Shown here piece after piece: positions 1 to 11,500 of a stretch of 64,000 bases of DNA. The first letter of the stretch is position 1. The number at the start of each line of letters is the position of its first letter. The DNA is from Aralia elata (lineage: Eukaryota; Streptophyta; Magnoliopsida; Apiales; Araliaceae): NCBI GenBank assembly GCA_034770075.1, contig CM068377.1, forward strand, positions 78,480,406-78,544,405, written 5' to 3'. The notes under the pieces were generated by a model. That model did no database searches and was not told where the DNA came from. It saw nothing but the letters and a program-made list of their open reading frames with translations. The position numbers and the translations under genes were made by a program.

Positions 1-163
1 TACTTTTGACCGAAGTACAATACTACATTCTTTGTCCTTAAATTGTTGAAAAAATTTATATAAAAAAAAATCCATATCACAAACTTTTTTAAAAATTTTA
101 TTTTTTAAAAATATTTTTAAGGTTATATAACCAAACATTGTTTAACCTTCTTATTAAAGTACT

Positions 164-759
164 CAGGGGCGGATCCAGCCCCTTAGTTCAATGGTGTTAG
201 TTTTTTTTTAAAAAAATCTATAAAGAAATAAAATACAATAAAATAAAGATAAAAAAAGATGTGAGAGACATGACAAATAATTGCGTGAGCTATCATATAA
301 AATCGATGTCATTTTATGTAATTGAATACACTTCTTTTCATGTTATGTGCAAAAGGATGTTTTATAATTTTTTAAAATATTGTTATTATAAGAGACACCT
401 CACGCAATAACGTGAGATGTCCCTCAGCTCTTGTGTCCTCTAAAATAAATTACAAAACTAAATAATATTGCTAAAATATTATTTATAATAACATTTTCAA
501 GATTTCATTGCTTGAAAGTGTTGCAATGAGAGCCTCATTTCAATAACTGTAAAAATATTATGTTTAATGTAAGTTACTAAACAATATAAAAGAGTGGAGT
601 ATTGGTGTTAATAGAAACTTGAGACATTTAATAGTCTTTTAGTCTAAATTTTTTACTTTCACTAAACACCTTATAAAATTAAAAACAAATAAAAAACTTA
701 CTCTTGAAAATTCAGCGGGGTCAATTGACCCCTCTGCCCCAAGACTAGATCCGCCAATG
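164..759. mobile_element. Non-autonomous hAT-type element (MITE)
   Basis: The segment begins CAGGGGCGGATCCAG and ends with the inverted relative CTAGATCCGCCAATG, the terminal pattern of many plant non-autonomous hAT elements. It is flanked by 8-bp sequences that differ at one base (AAAGTACT on the left, AAAATACT on the right), as expected for an old hAT target-site duplication. The interior is AT-rich and has no transposase reading frame. It lies about 600 bp upstream of the inferred WRKY leader, so it belongs to the distal promoter. The family call rests on TIR and TSD only. Confidence 0.75.
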
Positions 760-836
760 AAAATACTTATATCCAAAAAAAATTAATTAATTTTTTTTTA
801 TTAAATTGCACTAATTCTTCAAACGAACACAATTTT

Positions 837-1035
837 AACCAAAGAGATACTATGGACACAAATTATACATAAAAAGTTGTGCACAAATTGTATAAAAAAG
901 AGAAAAAATAATAAAAAGTGAGACATATTGAATATTTTATATATTTTTATTGTCATGTAATAATTAATATATAGATCCTATTATTGATGCGTAATTTTTT
1001 ATATATAATTTGTGCGTCCAACATTTTTCTTAGCT
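837..1035. mobile_element. Small inverted-repeat MITE candidate
   Basis: GGACACAAATTATACAT at 854 is matched in inverse orientation by ATATATAATTTGTGCGTCC ending at 1019, and similarity continues weakly about 15 bp further on each side. The interior is AT-rich and noncoding. No clear target-site duplication was found, so this may simply be an imperfect hairpin of AT-rich DNA. Confidence 0.45.
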
Positions 1036-1059
1036 ATTGAGGAGTATATTATGAAAATT

Positions 1060-1431
1060 TTATTAACAGGATAAATTCTTCCAAATTTAGTAAAAGGCCC
1101 GAAAGCCCAGCCCAATGCCATGATTTAGTTGTTGAATAACACTGATGTAATCAATGGATGGACAGATAACTGTGTTAAACTTTCCTCTCTCCCCAAAGAT
1201 TCCATCTTTTCTTTATATGGTCCACCAGTTACCCAATCAACCCCACTTTTTTATCATTTACTTCTTTTGTGATTTTGTCATCATCAACCATATTTTGTGC
1301 CAAGACATTTTGGAGAGAGAAAGAAGAGAGAGAACTAATTGACAGGAAGGGTGGATTTTTTTTTTTCCCCTTTTTTGTTTTGAAGAAATGGTAAACTTAT
1401 TAAGCAGCAGGAACTAATCAGAGGAAAGGAG
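1060..1431 (+). promoter_or_regulatory. Proximal promoter and first leader exon of the WRKY gene
   Basis: This stretch lies directly upstream of the WRKY gene and has no convincing ORF. It contains a GGCCC/GCCCA cluster around 1097-1115 that resembles plant site II elements, a TATA-like TTTATATGG near 1211, and purine-rich sequence near 1310-1340. A TTGAC W-box core lies at about 1340, with another just beyond the segment near 1466. AG followed by GTAAGA at 1430-1437 is a good 5' splice site and would close a noncoding first exon. The transcription start is not determinable from sequence alone. Confidence 0.45.
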
Positions 1432-2750
1432 GTAAGAAAAGGGTCTCCTTCATATCATCTTAGTTTTGACTGTGTGTTGTTATCAGGTACTCAACATTAT
1501 AATCTTGGTCACCATTTATAATGATCAAGTAATTCTGTTCTGTTTCAATTTTTTGCCCTTCTCTCTTTTGTTTCTGTGTCTCTCAATTTGGGTTATTTTT
1601 TATTTATTTTTGGGTCACCAATGGCTTCTTTGTTCAATTTCAGGTACACCCATTTTTGTATCTGATGATGATGGTCCATGTAAATAAATTCTTTTAAATT
1701 CACCACAGATATAGTGATGCCTAACTTTGAAAGTTATTAGATCTTAATTGGGCTGTGGATTTTTAATAAATGGGGTCCATTTCATCAGTGACTTCTTGTC
1801 TTGGATCTTTTCAGCTTTCAGACTGTGTTGATTTACTATATATACGAAGCTTGGATTTTCATTTTTATATTATTTATCATTTTGTATGGAAAATCAGGAG
1901 GAAGATGTGCTAGTTGACAAATTTAATGGTTTCTGTATGGGATTTTTGCAGGAATTATGATTGATGAATTGGTCCTCACTAATTTAGTCTTTGATGATTA
2001 CTATTTTCCTTTCTTATTTTAGTTGGTGTTGATTCTTGAAAAACTTGCAGTATGGTCAGTTACTACTTTTATGAGTTAATATGCAAAGTAAATCTTTGTT
2101 TCGTTGAGTGAGAGAAGGGGGAGGTGGGGCGGAATTAGTTAAAATTTTCTTCTTTAATTCAATGCAATTCCCTTTCACCCATATGGCCTGCTCGATTTGC
2201 CGTATAATGGTACCTAATATGTCTCCTGGAAAATTATTTTCTAAAAGGCTTCGTATTAGTTGATGAATAAACTGGTGCAAACTGGAATGAAATTTGTCAT
2301 ATTGAGCCAAAGGTGATGTAGTTTATAATTTTGTTTTCTTTAGGAAGATGGTTTTATGTGAAAAACAAATGTTTTATTAAAATCTGGAAACTATTTGAGG
2401 TCCTCGGACACGTATGATTGTAATCATATACATTTATCACTGTTCTAAACGATATTATGGATTTGTCATACTGAATTGTGTTTCTTTCTGCTTTTGTATA
2501 TGATATAAAAGCTTTCAGGTGTCGTGTTCTACGTTGTAATCATGTACATTTCTCACTGTTCTAAATGATATTATGGATTTGTCAGACTGAATTGTGTTTC
2601 TTTCTGTTTTGGTATATGATATAAAAGCTTGCAGGTGTCGTGTTCTACGTTGTAATCATGTACATTTCTCACTGTTCTAAATGATATTATGGATTTGTCA
2701 GACTGAATTGTGTTTCTTTCTGTTTTGGTATATGATATAAAAGCTTTCAG
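1432..2750 (+). other. Probable leader (5' UTR) intron of the WRKY gene
   Basis: A GTAAGA donor at 1432 is followed by about 1.3 kb of T-rich noncoding DNA and then by three equivalent acceptors, at 2517-2518, 2633-2634 and 2749-2750. Each acceptor is followed by GTGTCGTGTTCTA. Short ORFs in this stretch have no recognisable domains. Group I WRKY genes often have noncoding leader exons, which fits. Other acceptor-like AGs near 1643 and 1951 are possible, so the intron boundaries are inferred. Confidence 0.4.
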
Positions 2751-2763
2751 GTGTCGTGTTCTA
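2418..2763 (+). repeat. 116-bp tandem repeat, three copies, in the WRKY leader
   Basis: Copies start at 2418, 2534 and 2650, each beginning TTGTAATCAT and ending near GTGTCGTGTTCTA. Copies 2 and 3 are almost identical and copy 1 is slightly diverged. Each copy carries the same polypyrimidine stretch and a CAG/GTG acceptor-like site, so the array triplicates a potential 3' splice site about 65-300 bp before the start codon. Confidence 0.9.
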
Positions 2764-2814
2764 GTCCTTGAGTATGTTCTGACCTGATTTTAGTTGATTA
2801 ACATTACATTTATC

Positions 2815-5800
2815 ATGGGTGGATTTGATGATCATGTTGCAACAATTGGAGATTGGATGCCTCCGAGTCCTAGCCCGAGGACTTTTTTCTCATCGATGTT
2901 GGGTGATGATGCTGGCTTCAGGACAATATCTGGATCAATGAGTGATAATAAAAGTGGGGCCCTCTTTCTGGACAATGAAGAGCATAATATGTCGGGAAAT
3001 GCTGATGGAAAGGACAGGGAACAAACTGATGCAGCTGATGATCACGCAACTAATCCAGGTCCATTCTCTGAGCAAAAAATGAGCTCGCGCGGAGGCCTTT
3101 TAGAAAGGATGGCAGCCAGAGCTGGTTTTAATGCTCCCAGGTTAAATACTGAAAGCATCAGACCTGCTGACCTTTCACAGAACTCTGAAATTCGGTCTCA
3201 TTACTTGACAATTCCTCCTGGTCTCAGTCCAACTACCCTGCTAGATTCCCCTGTTTTCCTTTCAAACTCACAGGTAAGATTTGAAATTTTGATACCATTT
3301 TGTTAACACATCAGCATTTGTTCTCTCTTTTCAGGGCAATCAATGAAGATTATCTGAGTGCTAGCTAGATATATGAAATCTGTTTTCTTAGATGCATAAA
3401 CAAGGGGCAAGTGGGAGCCTATCCCATTGTTTATACTTAAGAATTCCTTTCTAAAAATTGAGTTTTCACAACTTAAAGATACATTGAGTGCCTTGGATGG
3501 TATTCTTAAGTTCAACCATCGCTTTGGCTGCAGCAGAAGCATGTTTTACATCACATGAAAATTTATGTTCTTTTCTTTTAACTGGTGCAGGTCAATGCTA
3601 AGTCTTGAATTATGTCCTTTAAAGTTAGTATTACTAGATTTGCAAAGTTAACATCTATTAAATTATTACATACCTTTTTGAGATATGTTACGAAGATGAG
3701 GCAAGAAGCTGTGCAGCATGATATACTAAAGCAAATATTTAATGCTATTTCATATACCAAGTCCTGTCTGTGTTGCAAGATTTTTCTCATCTTTGACAAC
3801 AAGTTACTTTCTGGCTCATGGGTTCCTTGCCTATCTCAGTATTATTTTCTGTTCATAATTGTACGGTCCATACAATCATAGTGAAAGTTGAATGTATTCA
3901 ATTTTTACATAGTTCTAGCCCATTCTGAAGACTTATTTCTGAATCTGTCCCGCTGCAGGTTCAGCCATCTCCAACGACAGGGAAATTCCCATTTGCCTCT
4001 AGTGGCAATGGTCGAAGCTCCATGTTTATGATGGGGGGGCCTGATAAGAGTAAAGACAATTTCTTGGAGAATATGAATACTTCAACCTTTGCATTCAAGC
4101 CCGTTGCAGAATCCAGTCCTTCCCTTTTTCTCGGTGCAGTAAGCAAAGTAATCATACTCTGACAATCCTCATCTTAAATGGGACAAAACATATATTGCCT
4201 ATTCGTATTAGAAAACATCTCTCTCTCTTTCACACGCATGCTCGCCTGTTAAAAGACACACATAAGAGTTGTGCTTGCGCATCTCGAAGAAATTGTATCA
4301 TAATTATTATTTGATCAATAGAGATCTAAAACATCTATAAGGCTGTGTTTAAATCTGTTATTTGATGCTTAAAAAGTTCTGCTTGCACTTGATAAGTGAA
4401 GAATTCGTCAGCACTAAAATGCTTTGTACTGGAATAAGAAGATAAGTTGCCTTTTTTTTTGTCCTTAAGTTCAGTTTTTCTTTTCCTTTTGGATGAATAG
4501 GGAGCTCCAACCACTCTTCCTCAGCAATCTTTTCCTGGTACGGAGATTTCAGTTCAATCAGAGAAGTCATATCTGCCTCCAAGTGTAGAACCCGGAAAAG
4601 CTAACTCTCAAAGTGGAATCGCCCGGCATTTTCAGGAAGACTTCTCCCAATCAACCGCTGAAAAAGATACTGGGGGTAGTAATATCTTAGCAGAACATAG
4701 GGCTTTTGATACTGTTGCTAGTAGGGCAGAACATTCTCCACCTCTGGACGAGCAGCAAGACGAGGATGCTGATCAAAGAGTAAGTGGAGATACAAATGTG
4801 GGTAATGCTCCGGCTGAGGATGGGTATAATTGGAGGAAATATGGACAGAAACAAGTAAAGGGTAGTGAGTATCCACGAAGTTATTACAAGTGCACGCATC
4901 CAAATTGTCCAGTCAAGAAAAAGGTGGAGCGATCTCATGAAGGTCACATTACAGAGATAATCTATAAGGGGGCCCATACTCACTCCAAACCTCCATTAAA
5001 TCGTAGATCGGCTATTGGATCCTCAAACACACTCAGTGATATGCAGCAGGACATCACTGAACAAGGTGGATCTGGCATTGATGGCGATCAAATTTGGACA
5101 ACCATGAAAAAGGGAACCACTTCTGGTGCCTCTGATTGGAGGCACGATAATCTTGAGCTGACATCATCAGAAGCATTAGGGCCTGAATGCTGCAATACTT
5201 TTACCACTCCGCAGGCTCAAAATGGTTCTCAATTAGAATTGGGGGATGCGGTGGATCGCTCTTCTACGGTTTCTAATGATGAAGACGAAGATGATGGCGG
5301 AACGCATGGCAGTTTATCATTAGGTTATGATGGTGAAGGAGATGAATCCAACTCAAAGAGAAGGTCAGTTACTTTTATCATTTTGGTATATACACCGAAC
5401 AATATATGGTAAATAATCATGAGAATGTTTTTTTTTTCTTTTTATAATCTAGGAAAGTTGAAGCTTATGCCGCTGAAGTAAGTGGAGCCACCAGAGCTAT
5501 CAGAGAGCCTCGAGTTGTGGTACAAACAACCAGTGAGGTAGACATTCTTGATGATGGATATCGCTGGCGCAAGTATGGGCAGAAAGTTGTGAAAGGAAAT
5601 CCAAATCCAAGGTAATTGTCATCATATATTTTTCTTTAATTCTCTCATGCAGACTTTGATGCATAATACTGCCTCCGTTCCAAAATAGAAATGATAGTAA
5701 AAAAGTAATGGCAAATTAGGAACTTTATCATGCCACTTTATACACTAGCCATTTCGACATCAAATTTGTTGTCCCATTCCTTCTTGTCTCATATGTTGTC

Positions 5801-6657
5801 CCATCCCACGTATTGCTCTCTATGTAATTTTTATTAAGTTACAAAGTAATTGTAGATTAATAGATAAGGATTAGGTGACAACAATGTATAGGAGTGGGAC
5901 AACATATGAAACAGACAATGTGACAGTATAATTTGACTTGGTACTAAAATAGAAATGTATATTTCTAATTTGGGAAGAAAAATGTATCTCTTAATGTATC
6001 TCTAATTTTTTGGAACGGAGGGAGTAACAACACAACCCTAGAATGAATTGCAATACTGCAATCAGAAATGATGTGCTGCTTCTTTAATAATGCAGGAGTT
6101 ACTATAAATGCACGAATGCAGGCTGCACTGTAAGGAAACATGTGGAAAGGGCGTCTCATGATCTTAAGTCAGTGATAACAACATATGAAGGAAAGCACAA
6201 TCATGATGTTCCTGCTGCTCGCAACAGCAGCCATGCTAATTCTGGGGTTTCCAACACTGGGCCTTCACAATCTGCTGCTGCTGTTCAAACCCAGGCCCAC
6301 AGGCCCGATCCATCGCAAGTTCAGAACAATATGGCACGGTTCGAAAGGCCTCATTCACTCGGCTCATTCGGGTTACCTGGAAGGCAACAGCTGGGACCTC
6401 CCCATGGCTTCGGGTTTGGAATGAACCAACCGGGATTAGCCAATTTGGGAATGGCCGGATTGGGCCCTAACCAAGGTAAGATGCCTGTTCTGCCCTATTT
6501 TGGACAGCTGCCGCGGCCCACGAATGAAATGGGCTTTATGTTGCCGAAAGCAGAACTAAAGGTGGAGCCCATGTCAGAACCTGGTTTGAACCTTTCCAAT
6601 GGCTCATCAGTCTATCATCAACTTATGAATAGGTTACCCCTTGGACCTCAGATGTAG
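2815..6657 (+). CDS. WRKY2: Group I WRKY transcription factor, WRKY2-like (five coding exons)
   Basis: Exons are 2815-3273, 3959-4138, 4501-5363, 5453-5611 and 6096-6657. All four introns are GT-AG, and together the exons give one frame of 740 residues. The ATG at 2815 is chosen because MGGFDDHV matches the N terminus of plant WRKY2-like proteins; a frame extending to 2794 has only a weaker upstream ATG. Two DNA-binding domains are visible. The N-terminal one has WRKYGQK at residues 324-330 and a C-X4-C-X22-H-X-H zinc finger (C344, C349, H372, H374). The C-terminal one has WRKYGQK at 539-545 and C-X4-C-X23-H-X-H (C559, C564, H588, H590). The fourth intron splits the Arg codon of the PRSYYKC motif, the classic intron position of C-terminal WRKY domains. 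Ser-Pro sites near the N terminus (PPSPSPRTFF) and SPTTGKFPF resemble MAP-kinase targets of this subgroup. SKRRK is a likely nuclear signal. WRKY proteins bind W-box TTGAC sites in nuclear DNA; WRKY2 relatives act in seed, pollen and embryo polarity programs. No lesion was seen. Orthology to WRKY2 rather than a close paralogue is likely but not proven. Confidence 0.93.
5669..6024. mobile_element. Stowaway-like MITE in the last WRKY intron
   Basis: The segment starts CTGCCTCCGTTCCAAAA and ends TTTTTTGGAACGGAGGGAG, an imperfect terminal inverted repeat of the Stowaway type. It is flanked on both sides by the dinucleotide TA, the usual Stowaway/Mariner target. It fills most of the 484-bp intron 5612-6095 and leaves both splice sites intact. 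There is no coding capacity. Confidence 0.82.
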
Positions 6658-7240
6658 ATTTTTTTTGGGGGGGCTTGAAACCTTTTCTGTCTCTCTTTTT
6701 CTTTTCATTTTTTAATTTAAGAAAAAAAGGTAGGAAGCGTAACTTTATATATATATTTTTTCTGTATTGTCCTTTTAATGTGCTGCATCTTGTTGATTCT
6801 TTTCATTTATTTTGAATTATTTATCAGAAGGTTTTTAATTTATACACCAATTTTATGTCTTTTTTATGTGCAAGATGGAATCATTAAGGCCATAAGCGAG
6901 TTTTAAGCTTGACTTTGTATTAATGAAAAGTTCCCTTTGAACTTCTTTGTGATAGTAAAGGCATGCAAGTCCAGAAGTTACATATAGTAGATACATGTTT
7001 GAATCTCGTAGAAAATCACTAAATCGAAACTTTTAGGCTTGCAAGAAGATTTTGTAAATTACTATAGAGAACTCAAATCATAAGGACTCATTTCATAAAT
7101 TACTCGCCAATCGTTTGAATGCGTGTTGTGGAAGGCTGTACCGAGCCCATAAAATTTTTACTATTATTATAGGGTATTATTATGTGGTTTGTTTGGCTAT
7201 TAGCATTTGCGGCAGTAGTGTTTGGAGATCAAATACACTA
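6658..7240 (+). other. WRKY 3' UTR and downstream spacer
   Basis: After the TAG stop the sequence is T-rich (including a run of eight Ts and eight Gs), as in a plant 3' UTR. A polyadenylation-type region is plausible around 6905-6960 (ATTAATGAAA), but no canonical AATAAA stands out. Nothing further is recognised up to the MITE at 7260. Confidence 0.4.
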
Positions 7241-7259
7241 CATCCGTTCCCATTATCAG

Positions 7260-7530
7260 AACGGATCAAGAGTATACCCCCTTATCTGACATACCAAACA
7301 TACCCCTTTTAGCGACGGACCAGACGACGCTTTGGTCTGTCGCCATAGGTCCGGTCCGTCGACATAGCTTTTAGCGAAGGACAACATATAGCGACGGACA
7401 AACATATAGCGACGGACCGAAGCTATAGCGATGGACCGGACCTATGGCGACGGACCAAAGCGTCGTCCGATCCGTCACTAAAGGGGGTATGCTTGGTATG
7501 TCAGATAAACGGGTATGCTCTTGATCCGTT
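7260..7530. mobile_element. MITE with about 130-bp terminal inverted repeats
   Basis: The left arm starts AACGGATCAAGAGTATACCC and the right arm is its inverted, slightly diverged copy ending at 7530. The arms contain several GCGACGGAC motifs, so nearly the whole element folds into a long hairpin. There is no ORF of interest. The superfamily is not clear; subterminal GCGACGG repeats occur in CACTA- and Mutator-like elements. A TA microsatellite abuts the right end. Confidence 0.75.
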
Positions 7531-7533
7531 TCC

Positions 7534-7535
<2 letters not shown>

Positions 7536-7595
<60 letters not shown>
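7536..7595. repeat. (TA)n microsatellite
   Basis: About 30 uninterrupted TA dinucleotides directly follow the long-TIR MITE. TA-target transposons often land in or expand such tracts. Confidence 0.95.
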
Positions 7596-7596
<1 letters not shown>

Positions 7597-8539
7597 CACA
7601 ACAAACATGACAACTAGTAGTAGCTTTTAGTAGTTTATAACAATCGTAACTGTTTGTTAAAAATTTTGTATTTGTTTTGAATTTTAAGATTTTGTAAATT
7701 GATCATAAAAGGTTAATGTATCTTAAATTTTGAAACGAATGGATTAGTTAAGAAATATTGTATGAATAGCCAAAAGAGTTGCTATTCCACATGTGGAATA
7801 CATAAAATAGGTGAGTAAAAAAAATACCACATGGGCCAGTGAAAGCCAAAAATTAAGACTGTAATGTTGCATTTGAATTGAAGGAATTAAGGTCGAAATG
7901 GAATGAAATGAAAAAAAATGTATTTTAGTTTTACTCATTTGGGCGGAATGAATGAATGACAATTATATTATCTTATCACACCATCCACTACCACCATCAA
8001 TCAAACATGACTCGAGATGCTTTCAATTGAAGCACAACATATATGAATGAAAAAAAAATTAAGCAAGTCAAATCGAGTTTTACATAAGCTCAAATGATGG
8101 TTCGAGGCTTCTAGCTAGACTTAGTCGAATCAAATTCGAGTCAAGTTCGACATCTATTTGTTTAATAATCAAATTATTATTATTATTAATATTGTTATTG
8201 TTGTTGTTGTTGTTCTTCTTCTTATTATTATTAGTATTATTACAACTATTAAATGAGTCAACTTGAAGGGAGTTGAGTTCGAGTCGAAAATAACTCATTT
8301 AAAACAAAAGGAATTGTTCATACTTCGACTTGTTCGCGAACTGAAGGCAAAGTCTTGCTATATATTACGATAAATTTGTGCTGAATTACAATTGCGAAAC
8401 ACATCAATACATGAAATCATATAGAATTATAAGAGAAAACTCATTGATACATTTATAGTCCGCAAGCCGAACTCACCTAAAAAATCAATAAAGAAGACAA
8501 CATAGAGCCAGAATATACAACAAAATAAAATAAAACAAC
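7596..8539. other. Intergenic stretch with no recognised gene
   Basis: AT-rich DNA with only short, low-complexity ORFs. It contains a TTA/TTG/CTT trinucleotide microsatellite at about 8173-8241. A segment near 8355-8450 recurs near 14018-14090 on the far side of the solo LTR insertion. No protein motif or RNA gene was recognised. Confidence 0.5.
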
Positions 8540-11500
8540 TGTCGACGCTGGGATTTTTTGAGTTTTAGGTCATTTTGGAAGATCGTGAGTTTAATTGGTG
8601 ATTTTGGAAAAATCGACTTATGTTGACGGGGTTTTGAAAGATTGATTTTAAAGTAGGCCAATTAGATAGAGTCATCAATTGGTAAAAATTCAAATAGATG
8701 TACCAACTCGTCTCGATTTTAAATTTTTGGTAATTGAGATGGTCCATTATGTGACTTCGTAAATTTGGTCCGCAACCGAGATTCATAGAGTTCGAAAGCT
8801 TGCTTAAGCGAGAGGAAGGTGTTAAGCACCCCTGACTTCCGTAAAACATGGTTACCGCTTTCCTAATGTTTTCTTTGAAAAATTTAAATGGATTACCTCG
8901 AAGGTCGTGAGCTGTGTGTATCGTGTTTTATGCCTAGGTGAATCGTATAGTAGGGAAAATCTAGAGTATCGTCTCCTAGAATTAAATCAAATCACAAAAC
9001 ATAAGGTATCGTCTCCTACGTCATTTGAGTCGTGGCGAAAAGATAAATCTAGGGTATCGTCTCCTAGAGTTGAATTGAAAATATAATTTAGGATTTCATC
9101 TCCTAAACCATATAAGTTATCGAGGATTTCCGTCAAAGTTTCAGTGAATGCATTATCTTAAAAGTAACTTTCGAGTTTTTTTAAATATATGCACGAAGGA
9201 TTTGATTCGCAAGAAAAGTTTCTTTTTAGTTTAGTTTGATGAGAAATTTAATATATCATTTAGAAAAAATATCGTTTGCAAATCCTTTGTCAAATAGGAA
9301 TGAAGCCACTCATTACTTCAAGTTTTAACCTAGAATTAATCTAATATCCTAGATTGATTCAATTTTAAAAGATCTTTACAACTTTATTTGAAAATCGTTT
9401 TCATGCGTCGAAAACGTAAAGTCAAGCATCAAAATAGGATTGGAGCTATCCATGAGCATGTAAGCCATCAAAATAACTCCAAGCACCTCGAAATAATAAA
9501 ATCCACTATAAAGGGGCCTTAAACCCAATTTTTTGGGATGAAAACCATCGAAATCATTTTAAAGCCCGAATTACATTTACAATTATTGAATCGTAAAGTT
9601 ACAACCATTAATTGTCTACGTCCATCATGGGAATATCCTTCAATTGTCGTTAAACATGAAGTTTAAGGGCCTTAAATTTATTCTTAGGCTCACATAATTC
9701 GCAATCACACTCAACAAAAATCGAGATCTATAAACGAAGTTTAAAGTTTAGGAAAGGATTTCCATAAACCTTATATCTATAGATCGCACAAAACATCAAG
9801 AATATCACAACTATATAATTAATTACATCGTAGAAATCGAATTACAACACCAAAATCGTAACAACATCATGAGAATCTATCATAAATCGCCGAAATCTAT
9901 CAACGGAACTTTAAATCTAGGGATTAAGGCCCATACATCTAAGATTTCATAGATCTAATAAAACACAACAAATCTAATCGAAAATATATCTTAGATTGGC
10001 TAGAAGGAGTTCTGTAACGACCCTAAAATCAGGACAACTTTCACTCCCGATTTTGTGCGTTAAAACATACAACCAGGTTTCTATTTTTCGTCATTATCAA
10101 TATTATAATCGATAAAATACGTATATTTTTAAAACATTTTCAATCATTCGATACCAGTATAGATATTACAATTAAGTTATTTAAAACTTTACAATTCATC
10201 AGTTCCAAAATCGTAACCTTTACAATTCGTTATGATTCGTTTCAACATCTTATTTGAATATAAAGATTCAACCTTTAATATCATATTCATTCTTTTATAC
10301 ATTTTCTTTTAAATCCAGCAAGCTAAATGAATCACATAGTTAACTGGATTTTCAAAACGACAACTAAATTCTCAGTACAACAACCCATATACTTATCGTA
10401 TACTATTTCTCATATAAGATTATAATCAATTCAAAAGGAATAAATTTTATTCGATATTACACAAGTTTGATACAATTTGGTTGAATGACTTGATACAAAT
10501 TCAACTATCTAAACAATAATTATTGTCTTTATAAACATATTTCAAATCTCTATCGCCAATATCATCTGATTGTTCAACTTCTATCTGCAAATGAAATATT
10601 TGCAAGAATGAGCGCCATAGCTTAACAAGATTAACAGTTAACACATTTCATGCCTCATATAATATACATGTTTTACAGTATATTTGTGCTATATACATTT
10701 CATGTTGCGTATTATATCCATGCATCAAATAGTTAATGCTTGACATTTTTCAAATATACGTTCTATTTCTCACATATCACATACACAAATAGGTTGAGTT
10801 TCCATGACTCAACTAACTTCAGTCATAACTTGACTTTGACAATTCATATAGCATTGTAGTGCCAAACACATATTTCAACATACTCACAAAGGCTTTATTA
10901 CAATATAAAACAGTTTACACGTAAACAATATCAAGTTCTCATATAACAATCAAAACCGAAAAACTTGCCTCGGTTTGCGTTTATCGATATACATTCATCG
11001 AATATCTTTCGCATAACCTCAGTTGTCGGTTTACCCCATCCGAACTCCAATCATTCTTGTATAATCAATCTTTAATCAACCTCTAAACTTGTTCCACCCT
11101 TCTATGTATATAGGTTAATTTAACTTTCATATGATTAAAATTATATTTCATGGAAAGGTTACATACATGTGCATCAAAGTTACTCTGCTTAATCAAACTA
11201 TTCTTGAAATTTTGAAAAGGTTCTCCAATATGATATACTTGGATACTAATAACTTAGAACTGCAGCTAATATGCCACTCATCTTCGCAACAAGAGTGAAT
11301 ACAAGAAACAATTAACAGCTTAATATAAAAGAACATTCTGAATCTTGGGTTCATCATATATTCCAAAATAAAAAATAAATAATTAGGACTTATAAATTAC
11401 ATTTTAATTGTAATATTTTTCGGTACCAGGACACATTTTAAAATTTTAAAATGTGTACCCCGAATTGTATAATAAATTTCATATGTAATGACCTAGACAT

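Noticed and set aside
1154..1342. 62-codon ORF upstream of the WRKY gene
   Set aside because: Low-complexity hydrophobic translation in a promoter-like region, with no homology recognised.
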